From an uncultured Paracoccaceae bacterium (GTDB lineage: Bacteria > Pseudomonadota > Alphaproteobacteria > Rhodobacterales > Rhodobacteraceae), in contig CANMTR010000010.1 in the NCBI GenBank assembly GCA_947500825.1, positions 53,243 through 117,242 of the forward strand: 64,000 nt of DNA, in the 5' to 3' direction. A program made the position numbers and the translations under genes. This document shows, in pieces, positions 45,314-54,079 of this stretch (its first letter is position 1; every line of letters starts with the position of its first letter). The notes beneath the pieces are model-generated. The model did no database searches and was not told where the DNA came from. It saw only the letters and a program-made list of their open reading frames with translations.

Positions 45314-48300
45314 ATGCTGAAGCGCAAATCCACCCGCACGACCCGGTCGCGCGGCGCCGCCGCCCACGCCGCGACCGAGGCCCGCCCCGCGGGCCTGTCG
45401 CGCCGGGGCTTCCTGCAAAGTTCCGGCGTCGCCGGGCTGGGCCTTGCCGCGATGTCGGGCGCGCCGCGTACCGCGAAGGCGCAGGTCACCGCCCGCGAGG
45501 CGGCGGACCTGCCCGAGTTCAAGAAGACCGTCTGCCAGTTCTGCTCGGTGGGCTGTTCGATCTGGGCCGAGGTCGAGAACGGCGTCTGGGTGGGCCAGGA
45601 GCCCGCCTTCGAGAGCCCGATCAACCAGGGCACTCACTGCGCCAAGGGCGCGGCCATGCGCGAGATCTCCATGGGCGAGCGCCGGCTCAAGTACCCGATG
45701 AAGCGGGTCGCCGGCGAATGGACCCGGATCACGTGGGACCAGGCGATCTCGGAGATCAGCGAGAAGCTCGTGGACATCCGCGAGGAATACGGCCCCGACT
45801 CGGCCTACTGGCTCGGATCGGCCAAGTTCTCCAACGAGCAGGCCTACCTGTTCCGCAAGTTCGCGGCCTTCTGGGGGACGAACAACGTCGACCACCAGGC
45901 GCGGATCTGCCACTCGACCACCGTCGCGGGCGTGGCCAACTCGTTCGGCTACGGCGCGATGACGAACACGTTCAACGACATCCGCAACGCCAAGTCGATG
46001 ATCATCATAGGCGGCAACCCGGCCGAGGCGCACCCCGTCTCGATGCTGCACGTGCTCGCCGCGCGCGAGAACGGCTGCAAGATGGTGGTCGTGGACCCCC
46101 GCTTCTCCCGCACCGCGGCCCATTCGGACGAGTATGTCCGCATCCGCCCGGGCTCGGATATCGGGTTCCTCTGGGGGCTGGTGCGCGAGATCTTCGCGAA
46201 CGGCTGGGAGGACAAGGAATACCTCGAGCAGCGGGTCTGGAGCATCGATTCGGTGCGCGAGGAGGTCGAGAAGTGGACGCCAGAGGAGGTCGAGCACGTC
46301 TGCGGCATCCCCGCCGAGCAGACCCGCCGCGTGGCGCGCACGCTCGCCGAGAACCGCCCCGGCACGCTGGTGTGGTGCATGGGCCTGACCCAGCACACGA
46401 TCGGGTCGTCCAACACCCGCGCCGCGTCGATCCTGCAGCTCGTGCTGGGCAATATCGGCAAGGTGGGCGGAGGCGCCAACATCTTCCGCGGCCATGACAA
46501 CGTGCAGGGCGCCACCGACCTGGGCGTCGCCGTCGATTCGCTGCCGGCCTATTACGGTCTGAGCGAGGGAGCCTGGAACCACTGGTGCCGGGTCTGGGAC
46601 GTGGATTACGCCTCCATGCGCGACCGCTTCGCCTCCCAGGAGCTGATGGAGGCGGCGGGCATGCCCCTGAGCCGCTACATGGATGCGATCACCGAGGAGA
46701 CCGAGGACCTTGACCAGCCGAACCCGGTCAAGGCGATGATGTTCTGGGGCCACGCCGCGAACTCGATCGCGCGGGGGCCCGACCAGATGAAGGCGCTCGA
46801 TTCGGTCGATCTGCTCTGCGTGATCGACCCGCACCCGACCCAGGTCGCGATCATGACCAACAAGCAGGACAACGTGTACCTGCTGCCCGCGGCCACCACG
46901 GCCGAGTGCGACGGGTCGGTGACCAACTCCAACCGCTCCGTGCAATGGCGCGACAAGGTGTTCGAGCCCCTCTTCGAGGCGAAGACCGACTACGAGATCA
47001 CCTACCGCTTCGCCGAGGCGTTGGGCTTCGCCGACGAGATGTTCAAGCATATCGAGGTGGCGGAGAAGAATCCGCAGGCGGAGTCGATCCTGCGCGAGAT
47101 CAATCGCGGCACCTGGACGATCGGCTATACCTCGCAGAGCCCCGAGAAGCTCAAGGCCCACATGAAGAACCAGGAGCTCTTCGACGGCAAGACGCTCATG
47201 GGTAAGCCGGGCACCGAGTTCGAGGGCCAGTACTTCTGCCTGCCCTGGCCTGCCTGGGGCACGCCCGAGCAGAACCACCCCGGCTCGCCGATCCTCTACA
47301 ACACCGATCTCAGCGTGGCCGAGGGCGGCCTGCCGTTCCGCGCCCGCTGGGGGGTCGAGCACGAAGGCTCGAACCTGCTGGCCGAGGACAGCTTCAGCAA
47401 GGATTCGGAGATCGAGGACGGCTATCCCGAGATCACCCTGGGCATGATCCAGGCGCTGGGATGGGAGGGCGAGTTGACGGCCAAGGAGCGGCTGATGATC
47501 GCCATGGTCGGCGCCGACCTCTTCACCTGGGACCTGTTCGAGATTTCGGAGGAGGACGCGCAGGGCCGGATCGACAACCTGACCCTCGACAGCCTCCGCG
47601 ACCGGGCCGGCACGGACCAGAACGACGTGGACGGGTCGTGGCAGGGCGGACAGGGCGGCCGCGCCAAGGAGTCGGACCAGACCCTGTCGGCCGAGTTGCA
47701 GGACTATCCCGAGATCGCCCGGCGGGCGATCCAGGCCTACCTGTCGAGCCAGGAGGACTCCGACGAGGGAGCGATCCTGCCCATCCAGGAGAAGATCCGC
47801 CGCGTGAACTGGAAGACCGACCTGTCGGGCGGCCTGCAGCGGGTGGCGATCAAGCATGGGCTCGCGCCCTACGGCAACGGCAAGGCGCGCGCCGTGGTCT
47901 GGAACTTCCCCGACCCGGTGCCGCTGCATCGCGAGCCGCTCTACACGCCGCGACGCGACCTGCTGCCGAAATACGCCACCTACGACGACCGTCGCCTGTG
48001 GCGCCTGCCGGTGCGCTATGCCTCGATCCAGGAGCAGGACTTCTCGAGCGATTTCCCGATGATCCTGACCTCCGGGCGCCTCGTGGAATACGAGGGCGGC
48101 GGTGACGAGACCCGGTCCAACAAGTGGCTCGCGGAGTTCCAGCAAGAGATGTTCGCCGAGGTGAACCCCGCCGACGCCGGCACCGCAGGGATCGCGGACG
48201 GCGACATGATCTGGGTCGAGACACCGGAAGCGCGGGTGCGCGTGGCCGCCATGGTCACGCCGCGCGTGGGGCCGGGAACGATCTTCATGCCGTTCCACTT

Positions 48301-48463
48301 CGCCGGCTTCTTCCAGGGCGAGGACCTGACGGATCGCTATCCGCAAGGGACCGTGCCGGTGGTCGCGGGCGAGGCCGTCAACACCGCCTGGACCTACGGC
48401 TACGACGTCGTCACCCAGATGCAGGAAACGAAAGCCACCCTCTGCCGCATCGCGACGGCATAA
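45314..48463 (+). CDS. fdhA: Formate dehydrogenase alpha subunit (molybdenum, Cys form)
   Basis: 1049 residues. The Tat signal SRRGFLQSSG (29-38) exports it. A 4Fe-4S cluster is bound by C74, C77, C81 and C109. The bis-MGD active-site residue is C199 (HQARICHSTTVAG), where selenocysteine occurs in E. coli FdnG; no in-frame TGA is needed. The C-terminal MopB-binding domain ends in NTAWTYGYDVVT. It oxidises formate in the periplasm, passing electrons to the beta and gamma subunits. Confidence 0.96.
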   Translation: MLKRKSTRTTRSRGAAAHAATEARPAGLSRRGFLQSSGVAGLGLAAMSGAPRTAKAQVTAREAADLPEFKKTVCQFCSVGCSIWAEVENGVWVGQEPAFESPINQGTHCAKGAAMREISMGERRLKYPMKRVAGEWTRITWDQAISEISEKLVDIREEYGPDSAYWLGSAKFSNEQAYLFRKFAAFWGTNNVDHQARICHSTTVAGVANSFGYGAMTNTFNDIRNAKSMIIIGGNPAEAHPVSMLHVLAARENGCKMVVVDPRFSRTAAHSDEYVRIRPGSDIGFLWGLVREIFANGWEDKEYLEQRVWSIDSVREEVEKWTPEEVEHVCGIPAEQTRRVARTLAENRPGTLVWCMGLTQHTIGSSNTRAASILQLVLGNIGKVGGGANIFRGHDNVQGATDLGVAVDSLPAYYGLSEGAWNHWCRVWDVDYASMRDRFASQELMEAAGMPLSRYMDAITEETEDLDQPNPVKAMMFWGHAANSIARGPDQMKALDSVDLLCVIDPHPTQVAIMTNKQDNVYLLPAATTAECDGSVTNSNRSVQWRDKVFEPLFEAKTDYEITYRFAEALGFADEMFKHIEVAEKNPQAESILREINRGTWTIGYTSQSPEKLKAHMKNQELFDGKTLMGKPGTEFEGQYFCLPWPAWGTPEQNHPGSPILYNTDLSVAEGGLPFRARWGVEHEGSNLLAEDSFSKDSEIEDGYPEITLGMIQALGWEGELTAKERLMIAMVGADLFTWDLFEISEEDAQGRIDNLTLDSLRDRAGTDQNDVDGSWQGGQGGRAKESDQTLSAELQDYPEIARRAIQAYLSSQEDSDEGAILPIQEKIRRVNWKTDLSGGLQRVAIKHGLAPYGNGKARAVVWNFPDPVPLHREPLYTPRRDLLPKYATYDDRRLWRLPVRYASIQEQDFSSDFPMILTSGRLVEYEGGGDETRSNKWLAEFQQEMFAEVNPADAGTAGIADGDMIWVETPEARVRVAAMVTPRVGPGTIFMPFHFAGFFQGEDLTDRYPQGTVPVVAGEAVNTAWTYGYDVVTQMQETKATLCRIATA

Positions 48464-48473
48464 GGAGAGCAAA

Positions 48474-49067
48474 ATGGCACGAGTGAAATTCCTCTGCGAC
48501 ACGGACCGCTGTATCGAGTGCAATGCCTGCTCGACATCGTGCAAGAACGAGCACGAGGTGCCCTGGGGCATGGTGCGGCGGCGCGTGGTCACCATCAACG
48601 ACGGGCATCCGGGCGAGAAGTCCATCGCGATCTCGTGCATGCACTGCACGGACGCGCCCTGCGTCGCGGTCTGCCCGGTCTCGACGCTCTACCAGACCGA
48701 CATAGGGGTGGTCCTGCACGACAAGGACACCTGCATCGGCTGCGGCTACTGCTTCTACGCCTGCCCGTTCGGGGCGCCGCAGTTCCCGCGCGCGACCCTG
48801 TTCGGCTCGCGCGGCGTGATGGACAAGTGCACCTACTGCGCCGGCGGGCCCGAGGAGAACGGCTCCCAGGCGGAGTTCGAGAAGTATGGCCGCAACCGGA
48901 TCGCGGAGGGCAAGCTGCCGATCTGCGCCGAGGTCTGTTCCACCCGGGCGCTGCTCGCCGGCGACGGCGAGGTGATCGGAGAAATCTACCGCGAGCGGGT
49001 GCTGGCGCGCGGCTTCGGCTCCGGCGCCTGGGGCTGGAAGACGGCCTATTACCCCGAGGAGGCGTGA
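48474..49067 (+). CDS. fdhB: Formate dehydrogenase beta subunit (4Fe-4S)
   Basis: 197 residues with four ferredoxin-type cysteine groups: CIECNACSTSC, CMHCTDAPCVAVCP, CIGCGYCFYACP and CTYC...CAEVC. These hold four 4Fe-4S clusters that wire the alpha subunit to the membrane cytochrome. It lacks the C-terminal membrane helix of E. coli FdnH. Spacing is tight: 10 bp after alpha and 1 bp before gamma. Confidence 0.95.
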   Translation: MARVKFLCDTDRCIECNACSTSCKNEHEVPWGMVRRRVVTINDGHPGEKSIAISCMHCTDAPCVAVCPVSTLYQTDIGVVLHDKDTCIGCGYCFYACPFGAPQFPRATLFGSRGVMDKCTYCAGGPEENGSQAEFEKYGRNRIAEGKLPICAEVCSTRALLAGDGEVIGEIYRERVLARGFGSGAWGWKTAYYPEEA

Positions 49068-49068
49068 G

Positions 49069-50313
49069 ATGACCGACGCGACCCATGGCTCCCCCGCCTC
49101 GGGCGGCTCCGGCCGCCAGAGCTTTGCCGCGTACCGCATCGCCGGGGCCGTGGCTGCGGTGATCCTGCTGGCCCTGCTGGCGATCCAGGTCTTCGAGATC
49201 TTCGACGGCGACAACCATACCGTGCCGGAGGTGCGCTGGGGCGTGCCGCCGGTCTCGGGCGAGCAGACGGGAGATTCGTCGCTCGTGGCTTCAAGCATCC
49301 TGCGCGAGCGGGCCACGCTCCAGGGGCCGCGGGCCGAGTTCGGCCCGTCGCCGAACGCGCAGCGAACCTTCCAGGTGGGCAGCGAGACGCAACTGGTGGA
49401 AGAGCCCATCGCGGACCCCGATCCGTTCCTGACGCAGGAATGGTCGAACCCGTCCGACGAGGAACTGGCGATGATCCGCGGCACCGACCGGGTGGAGGGT
49501 GTCTCGTCCCTGCCCTACACGGGGGCGGAGGTCTTTGAGCGGCCCTTCGCGCGCGACTGGCGGCTGGGCCTGGCGGATTTTGCGACCCATCTGGGCGCGC
49601 TGGCAATCTTGGGCTTTGCTTTTCTTCTGGCGCTGATGCTCGCCCTCCGGGGACGGATGCCGATCGTGCGCGGCAAGTCGGAGCGCAAGGTCCAGCGGTT
49701 CGGCCTGATCGAGCGCACGACTCACTGGATGACGTCCGTCAGCTTCCTGATGCTGGCACTGACGGGGATCGTGATCGCCTATGGCGATACGCTGATCCTG
49801 CCCTTCGGCGATGGCGTGCTGGGCCAGACGGGCTGGCTGGCGACCTGGGGACACATGATGTTTTTCCCGCCCTTCGCGATCGGGATCCTGGCGATGTTCG
49901 TCCTGTGGGTCCGCCACAACCTGCCCTCCAAGCTGGACCTCAACTGGCTGGCCAAGGGCGGAGGCATATTCTCCGACGATGTCCATCCTTCGGCGCGCAA
50001 GTTCAATGCGGGCCAGAAGCTGATCTTCTGGTCGGTGATCCTTGGCGGCGGGCTTCTGGTGCTGACGGGCATGCTTCTGATGTTCCCGTTCTGGATCCTG
50101 TCGATCAATGCGATGGGCTGGGTGATGCTGGCCCACGCGGTGGTCGCAGTGCTGATGATTGCGGTGATCCTGGGCCATATCTACATTGGATCGGTGGGGA
50201 TGCAGGGCGCGTTCTGGGCCATGTGGACGGGCAAGGTGGACCGCAACTGGGCCGCCGAGCACCATGACCTGTGGCTCGAGGAGATCGACGGAAAGAAAGG
50301 GGCGGCGCGATGA
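49069..50313 (+). CDS. Formate dehydrogenase gamma subunit (cytochrome b)
   Basis: 414 residues. One N-terminal helix (about 25-45), a periplasmic segment of about 120 residues, then four to five helices with the b-type cytochrome features ERTTHWMTSVSFLMLALTG, WGHMMFFP, LAHAVVAV and HIYIGSVGMQGAF; histidines in these are likely heme ligands. It passes electrons to quinone. The extra N-terminal region is longer than in FdnI. It overlaps the next small gene (ATGA). Confidence 0.94.
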   Translation: MTDATHGSPASGGSGRQSFAAYRIAGAVAAVILLALLAIQVFEIFDGDNHTVPEVRWGVPPVSGEQTGDSSLVASSILRERATLQGPRAEFGPSPNAQRTFQVGSETQLVEEPIADPDPFLTQEWSNPSDEELAMIRGTDRVEGVSSLPYTGAEVFERPFARDWRLGLADFATHLGALAILGFAFLLALMLALRGRMPIVRGKSERKVQRFGLIERTTHWMTSVSFLMLALTGIVIAYGDTLILPFGDGVLGQTGWLATWGHMMFFPPFAIGILAMFVLWVRHNLPSKLDLNWLAKGGGIFSDDVHPSARKFNAGQKLIFWSVILGGGLLVLTGMLLMFPFWILSINAMGWVMLAHAVVAVLMIAVILGHIYIGSVGMQGAFWAMWTGKVDRNWAAEHHDLWLEEIDGKKGAAR

Positions 50314-50468
50314 CCAGTTTCCTGACGGGGAGCGTCGTGGCGGTCGTGCTCGCCGTGGCGATGTACGCTGCGATGACGACCCTCTACGTGCCGACGGAGG
50401 CGCGTTACGCGGGCGACAATCTCCACCTGACGGAGGAGCTTGTCGAGGCCGAGGTCACGCCCGAATGA
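50310..50468 (+). CDS. Small single-helix membrane protein ending the fdh operon (52 aa)
   Basis: MTSFLTGSVVAVVLAVAMYAA forms one membrane helix, followed by a short acidic tail (HLTEELVEAEVTPE). Its start overlaps the gamma-subunit stop (ATGA), so translation is coupled. I recognise no named family; a small subunit or assembly factor of the formate dehydrogenase is likely from position. Its stop codon lies in the outer stem of the following hairpin. Confidence 0.72.
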   Translation: MTSFLTGSVVAVVLAVAMYAAMTTLYVPTEARYAGDNLHLTEELVEAEVTPE

Positions 50469-50504
50469 CATCGCCGCGGCCGGGAGATCCGGCCGCGGAT
50501 GTCA
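50466..50504. terminator. Bidirectional hairpin between convergent operons
   Basis: Inner stem CCGCGGCCGG/CCGGCCGCGG (50474-50483 / 50489-50498) and outer stem TGACAT/ATGTCA (50466-50471 / 50499-50504), with a 2-base bulge. The outer arms contain the stop codons of both convergent genes. There is no T-run. Confidence 0.65.
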
Positions 50505-51110
50505 GCCGCCGCAGAGGCGCTTGATCGCTTCGGCATGGCCCTCCGGCGCGCCGAGCACGTCCGCCGCGAGGGTTTCCGCCTCCGTGCCTGGCTCCTCAGC
50601 GACCCTGTCCACGAGGCCCATGGTTAAGGCCTCGTGGGCATCGATCCGGGCCCCCGCCATGAGGATCAGCTTCGCCCGCGCCGGGCCGACGAGGGCCGCT
50701 AGGCGGCCCGGATCGGACGGTTGGGGAAGGTGGCCAAGCTTCATCACGGGGTAGAAGATCCGCGCGGCCGGCACCGCCACGCGCAGGTCGGCGGCCAGTA
50801 CCATGCCCAGCGCCCCGCCCGCCGCGCTGCCGTTCAGCGCCGCGATGGACAGGCCGGGGAACGCCGCGATGGCGGCCGAGACCTCCTCCCACAGGGGCGA
50901 TGTGGCGAGGCCGCGGCCCACGGCCTCGAGGTCGGCCCCGGCGGAGAAGACCCGCCCCGCCCCGGTCAGGACGAGGACGCGTGCCGATCCGGCCTCGAGC
51001 GTCGCGTCGCGGACGGCTTCGAGCATGGGGCCGGTCAGGGCGTTGGCCTTGTCGGGGCGGTCGAGGACGATCCGGCAGATGCCGCCCGTGGAGGTGACGC
51101 GGACGGACAC
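50502..51110 (-). CDS. Enoyl-CoA hydratase/isomerase family protein
   Basis: 202 residues, shorter than the usual ~260. The crotonase core is present: LDRPDKANALTGPMLEAV, TGAGRVFSAGADLEA (oxyanion loop), and LNGSAAGGALGMVLAADLRVA. The usual catalytic glutamate region reads RIFYPVMKLGHLP. The substrate is unknown. It starts 3 bp after the stop of the upstream SDR gene and is probably co-transcribed with it. Confidence 0.87.
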   Translation of the reverse strand: MSVRVTSTGGICRIVLDRPDKANALTGPMLEAVRDATLEAGSARVLVLTGAGRVFSAGADLEAVGRGLATSPLWEEVSAAIAAFPGLSIAALNGSAAGGALGMVLAADLRVAVPAARIFYPVMKLGHLPQPSDPGRLAALVGPARAKLILMAGARIDAHEALTMGLVDRVAEEPGTEAETLAADVLGAPEGHAEAIKRLCGG

Positions 51111-51113
51111 CGC

Positions 51114-51872
51114 TCAGTCGATCAGGCCGACGGCGCGGCGCACGTCCTCGTCGCGCAGGGACACCTCGGTGCCCAGCCGGTCGTCTCCGGCCGGGCCGGC
51201 GAGCCAGGCGAGGGCCTTCGCGGCCCAGTCGGGGGGGATGTGGTCGGACCAGTCGAGTTGGCTGATCGGGTTGATGCCGGAAGACTTGATCTCCTTTTGC
51301 ATCTCGGTGGCGACGGTGCCCGGCGACAGGCCGATGGCCCGGATGCCGCGGTCGCGCGCCTCCTCGTCGGCCACGCGCGTGAGCATCGCCGCACCGGCCT
51401 TGGCGGCGCAGTACTGGGACCAGCCCTCCACCGGCTTGGAGGCGGCGCCGGAGGAGATGGTCAGGATCGTGCCGCCGCCCTGGTCGATCATGCGCGGCAT
51501 CGCGGCCCGCATCCCGTGGTAGACGCCCTTGAGATTGGTGTCGATCGCGTGGCCCCAGGCGTCGGGGTCGGTGTCTGCCAGGTGGCCGATGGGGGCGATG
51601 ACGCCGGCATTGTTGATCAGCACGTCGAGCCGGCCGAACGTCTCGACCGTGGCGTCGACGGCGGCGCGCACCTCCCAGAAGCGGGTGATGTCGCAGGGGA
51701 TCGCGAGAGCCCGGTCGGCGCCGATCTCGCCCGCGATCCCGGCGATGTCGTCGCGGCTGCGCGCCACGAGGGCGACGCGCGCGCCCCGGTCCGCGAATTC
51801 GCGCGCGGCGGCGGCCCCGATCCCGCGGCTCGCCCCCGTCACCAGCACCACCTTGTCGGTCATCGCATCCAT
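51114..51872 (-). CDS. Short-chain dehydrogenase/reductase
   Basis: 252 residues, classical SDR with cofactor motif TGASRGIGAAAA, NNAG motif (LINNAGVIAP), catalytic S and Y-x-x-x-K (ISSGAAS; YCAAKAG), and PGTVATEM. Arginine after the second beta-strand (ARSRDD) suggests NADP(H). Substrate unknown; pairing with an enoyl-CoA hydratase hints at acyl-CoA or alcohol metabolism. ATG 51872 follows AAGGGG. Confidence 0.9.
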   Translation of the reverse strand: MDAMTDKVVLVTGASRGIGAAAAREFADRGARVALVARSRDDIAGIAGEIGADRALAIPCDITRFWEVRAAVDATVETFGRLDVLINNAGVIAPIGHLADTDPDAWGHAIDTNLKGVYHGMRAAMPRMIDQGGGTILTISSGAASKPVEGWSQYCAAKAGAAMLTRVADEEARDRGIRAIGLSPGTVATEMQKEIKSSGINPISQLDWSDHIPPDWAAKALAWLAGPAGDDRLGTEVSLRDEDVRRAVGLID

Positions 51873-51996
51873 GTCGTGCCCCTTCGATAGATCGCGCCGA
51901 CCCTAGGGCGGGAGCGGGGCCGAGCCAAGCGCCCTTGACGCGCGGACGGGCCTGTCACACCGTCGCCGCGATCCCGACATGGACGAGGTTTCCCCG

Positions 51997-53379
51997 ATGC
52001 GCTCGATCTCGACATTCGCGCTGGTCCTGGCCGGCACGGCCGCCTCGGCCGACATCGCCCCGGACGACCTTTGGCAGCGATGGACCACCGGTGCCGGGGC
52101 GATCTCGGTCGTGGAGGGTACCGCGCGGGAGGAGGACGGAACGCTCGTGGTCGAGGGCGCGGTGCTGCGGCTGGGCCGCGGCGAGACCGCGCCCCGGCTC
52201 GCCGCATCGACCCTGCGCCTGGTGCCGGTGGAAGGAACGACGCGCATCGTCCCGCCCGAAAGCTGGACGGTGACGGGCGGCGAGGGTGTCGAGGCACGGG
52301 TGACCGCGCCAGAGCTGGACCTCGTGGTGGGCGGCGCGCCGGACGCACCGGTCTATCGCGTGGAGGAGGCGGCCCTGGGGGCGACCGCCACCGTGTCGGA
52401 CGCAGGCTCTTCCACGGGGTTGACCCTGACGGCCGAAGACCTGCTGGCCGAGATAGACCCGGCCACCGGGCTGGGGCTCACTGCGGCGGCGCTCGACCTG
52501 CGCGCCGTGCCCGCCGCCGACGCGCCGGAGAGCGTGAGCGTCGCCTACGAGGGGCTGCACCTGTCGTTCGAGGGGCCGCTCGCCGCATTCTCGGCCCCTG
52601 CGACCGAGGGAGTGCCCTTTGCCATGTCGCTCGAGGCGGAGGCCGGCCGGCACGTGGCGTCCGCCGTCTCGGACCAGACCGGCCCGATCACGGCAACGGT
52701 GGCGTCGGGCCCCGTGCGAACCTCGGTGTCGTCGTCTGAGGTGCGCGTGGACGCCCTGAGCTCGATGTCGGGGGTGACGCTGACGGCGGAGGGGCCTGCG
52801 CTGCCGCTGACCGATGCCCGCGTGGAGATCGCGGCCCTGAGCCTGGGCGTATCGAGCCCCGCCGCGCCCGTGGAGGGGCCGGAGCCGGTCTCCGTCGATC
52901 TCGGTCTGGCGGGGGTGTCGCCGGGCGAGCAGATCTGGCAGCTCTTCGATCCCGAGGGCGCGTTGCCGCGCGACCCCGCGGAGCTGCGCCTGTCGGCGTC
53001 GGGCGTCCTGTCGTGGGACATGGCGGCCGATCCGCCCGCTCCCGCGCTGGAGCGCGCGCAGCTCGAGACCCTGCGCCTGTCGGCGCTGGGTGCCGCGCTG
53101 ACCGGGCAGGGGGGCGTGCAGTTCAACCCGCCCGCGACGCCGGGCACGCCGGGCCGGCCGCTGGGCGCGCTGGGCTTCACGCTGGAGGGGGCGAACGCGC
53201 TCCTCGACCGGCTGTCTGGCCTGTCCTCGGTGCCGCAGGGGCAGCTTTTGGGCCTGCGGATGGGGCTGGGCCTGTTCACCCGCCCCGGCGAGGGGGAGGA
53301 CACCGTGACGACCGAGATCGAGTTCGCCCCGGACGGGGCGATCGTCGTCAACGGGACGATGATCGGCCGCCAGCCGTGA
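51997..53379 (+). CDS. DUF2125-type exported protein
   Basis: 460 residues with a Sec signal (MRSISTFALVLAGTAASA). The mature part is a long beta-rich protein beginning with the ADIAPDDLWQRWT pattern seen in DUF2125 proteins of Rhodobacteraceae. It ends with GLRMGLGLFTRPGEGEDTVTTEIEF, similar to AsmA/TAM-like lipid-transport folds in composition, though that is speculative. Function unknown. ATG 51997 is chosen for the signal peptide. It overlaps the convergent FMN reductase gene by 32 bp. Confidence 0.8.
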   Translation: MRSISTFALVLAGTAASADIAPDDLWQRWTTGAGAISVVEGTAREEDGTLVVEGAVLRLGRGETAPRLAASTLRLVPVEGTTRIVPPESWTVTGGEGVEARVTAPELDLVVGGAPDAPVYRVEEAALGATATVSDAGSSTGLTLTAEDLLAEIDPATGLGLTAAALDLRAVPAADAPESVSVAYEGLHLSFEGPLAAFSAPATEGVPFAMSLEAEAGRHVASAVSDQTGPITATVASGPVRTSVSSSEVRVDALSSMSGVTLTAEGPALPLTDARVEIAALSLGVSSPAAPVEGPEPVSVDLGLAGVSPGEQIWQLFDPEGALPRDPAELRLSASGVLSWDMAADPPAPALERAQLETLRLSALGAALTGQGGVQFNPPATPGTPGRPLGALGFTLEGANALLDRLSGLSSVPQGQLLGLRMGLGLFTRPGEGEDTVTTEIEFAPDGAIVVNGTMIGRQP

Positions 53380-53911
53380 GGGCAGCGGCCTCTGCCTCGG
53401 CACGGAGCCGCTCCATGGCGCGCACCAGCGTTGCCTCGGCGCGGGAGTCGACGAGCCGTCCGGAGGCGTCGAAGGCCTCCTTCGCGGCGGGAAGCAGCAT
53501 CTCGGGGCCCGCGGAGAAGCGCGGACGGAACGGGGTGAGCGCCCAGCGCAGGGCATAGGCGGCCCGCGCGCCGCCGGAACGGCCGTTGGCCGCCGCCATG
53601 ACTGCGACCGGCTTGTCCTCCCAGGGGCTGCCCTCGGTCCGGCTGATCCAGTCGAGCGCGTTCTTCAGCACGCCGGACAAGGACTGATTGTATTCAGGGG
53701 TCGAGACCGCGATGGCGGAGGCCTCCGAGACCGCGCGCGCCAGGTCCTGCACGGCGTCCGGGATGCCCTGCTCGGTCTGCAGGTCGGCGTCGTAGAGGGG
53801 CAGGCGCAGGTCGGCCATGCGGACCGGTCCGCCGAAATGGCGCGCCGCCTCCGTCAGGAGGCATGTGTTCGTCGACCCGCGGCGCAGCGAGCCGGAGATG
53901 CAAAGGAGCAT
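53348..53911 (-). CDS. NADPH-dependent FMN reductase
   Basis: 187 residues of flavodoxin-like fold. The FMN phosphate loop is SGSLRRGSTNT, and STPEYNQSLSGVLKNALDWISR is the flavin-isoalloxazine motif of this family. It probably reduces quinones or chromate-like electron acceptors or supplies reduced flavin. The C-terminus is an alanine-rich helix, part of the antisense overlap with the DUF2125 gene. Confidence 0.92.
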   Translation of the reverse strand: MLLCISGSLRRGSTNTCLLTEAARHFGGPVRMADLRLPLYDADLQTEQGIPDAVQDLARAVSEASAIAVSTPEYNQSLSGVLKNALDWISRTEGSPWEDKPVAVMAAANGRSGGARAAYALRWALTPFRPRFSAGPEMLLPAAKEAFDASGRLVDSRAEATLVRAMERLRAEAEAAALTAGGRSSSR

Positions 53912-54079
53912 GAGCTTTCCCGGACCGGTGTCCGTCGTGGCGTGGCACGGCGCGCGGATATTGGCAATCGCCGTGGCGTCACGGGAAACGCGGGCGGCGG
54001 CGATGACGTTCTGTTACTGTCAAGAAATCGTTTGCGGATTGTTGTGCCTTTTTCACGTTTCACGCGGCATTCTCGTCTC

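Noticed and set aside
45314..48463. Possible selenocysteine formate dehydrogenase
   Set aside because: The active-site codon is TGC (C199); there is no in-frame TGA and no need for a SECIS element.
45113..48649. 1178-codon minus-strand frame under the formate dehydrogenase genes
   Set aside because: Antisense shadow; no domain or ribosome site.
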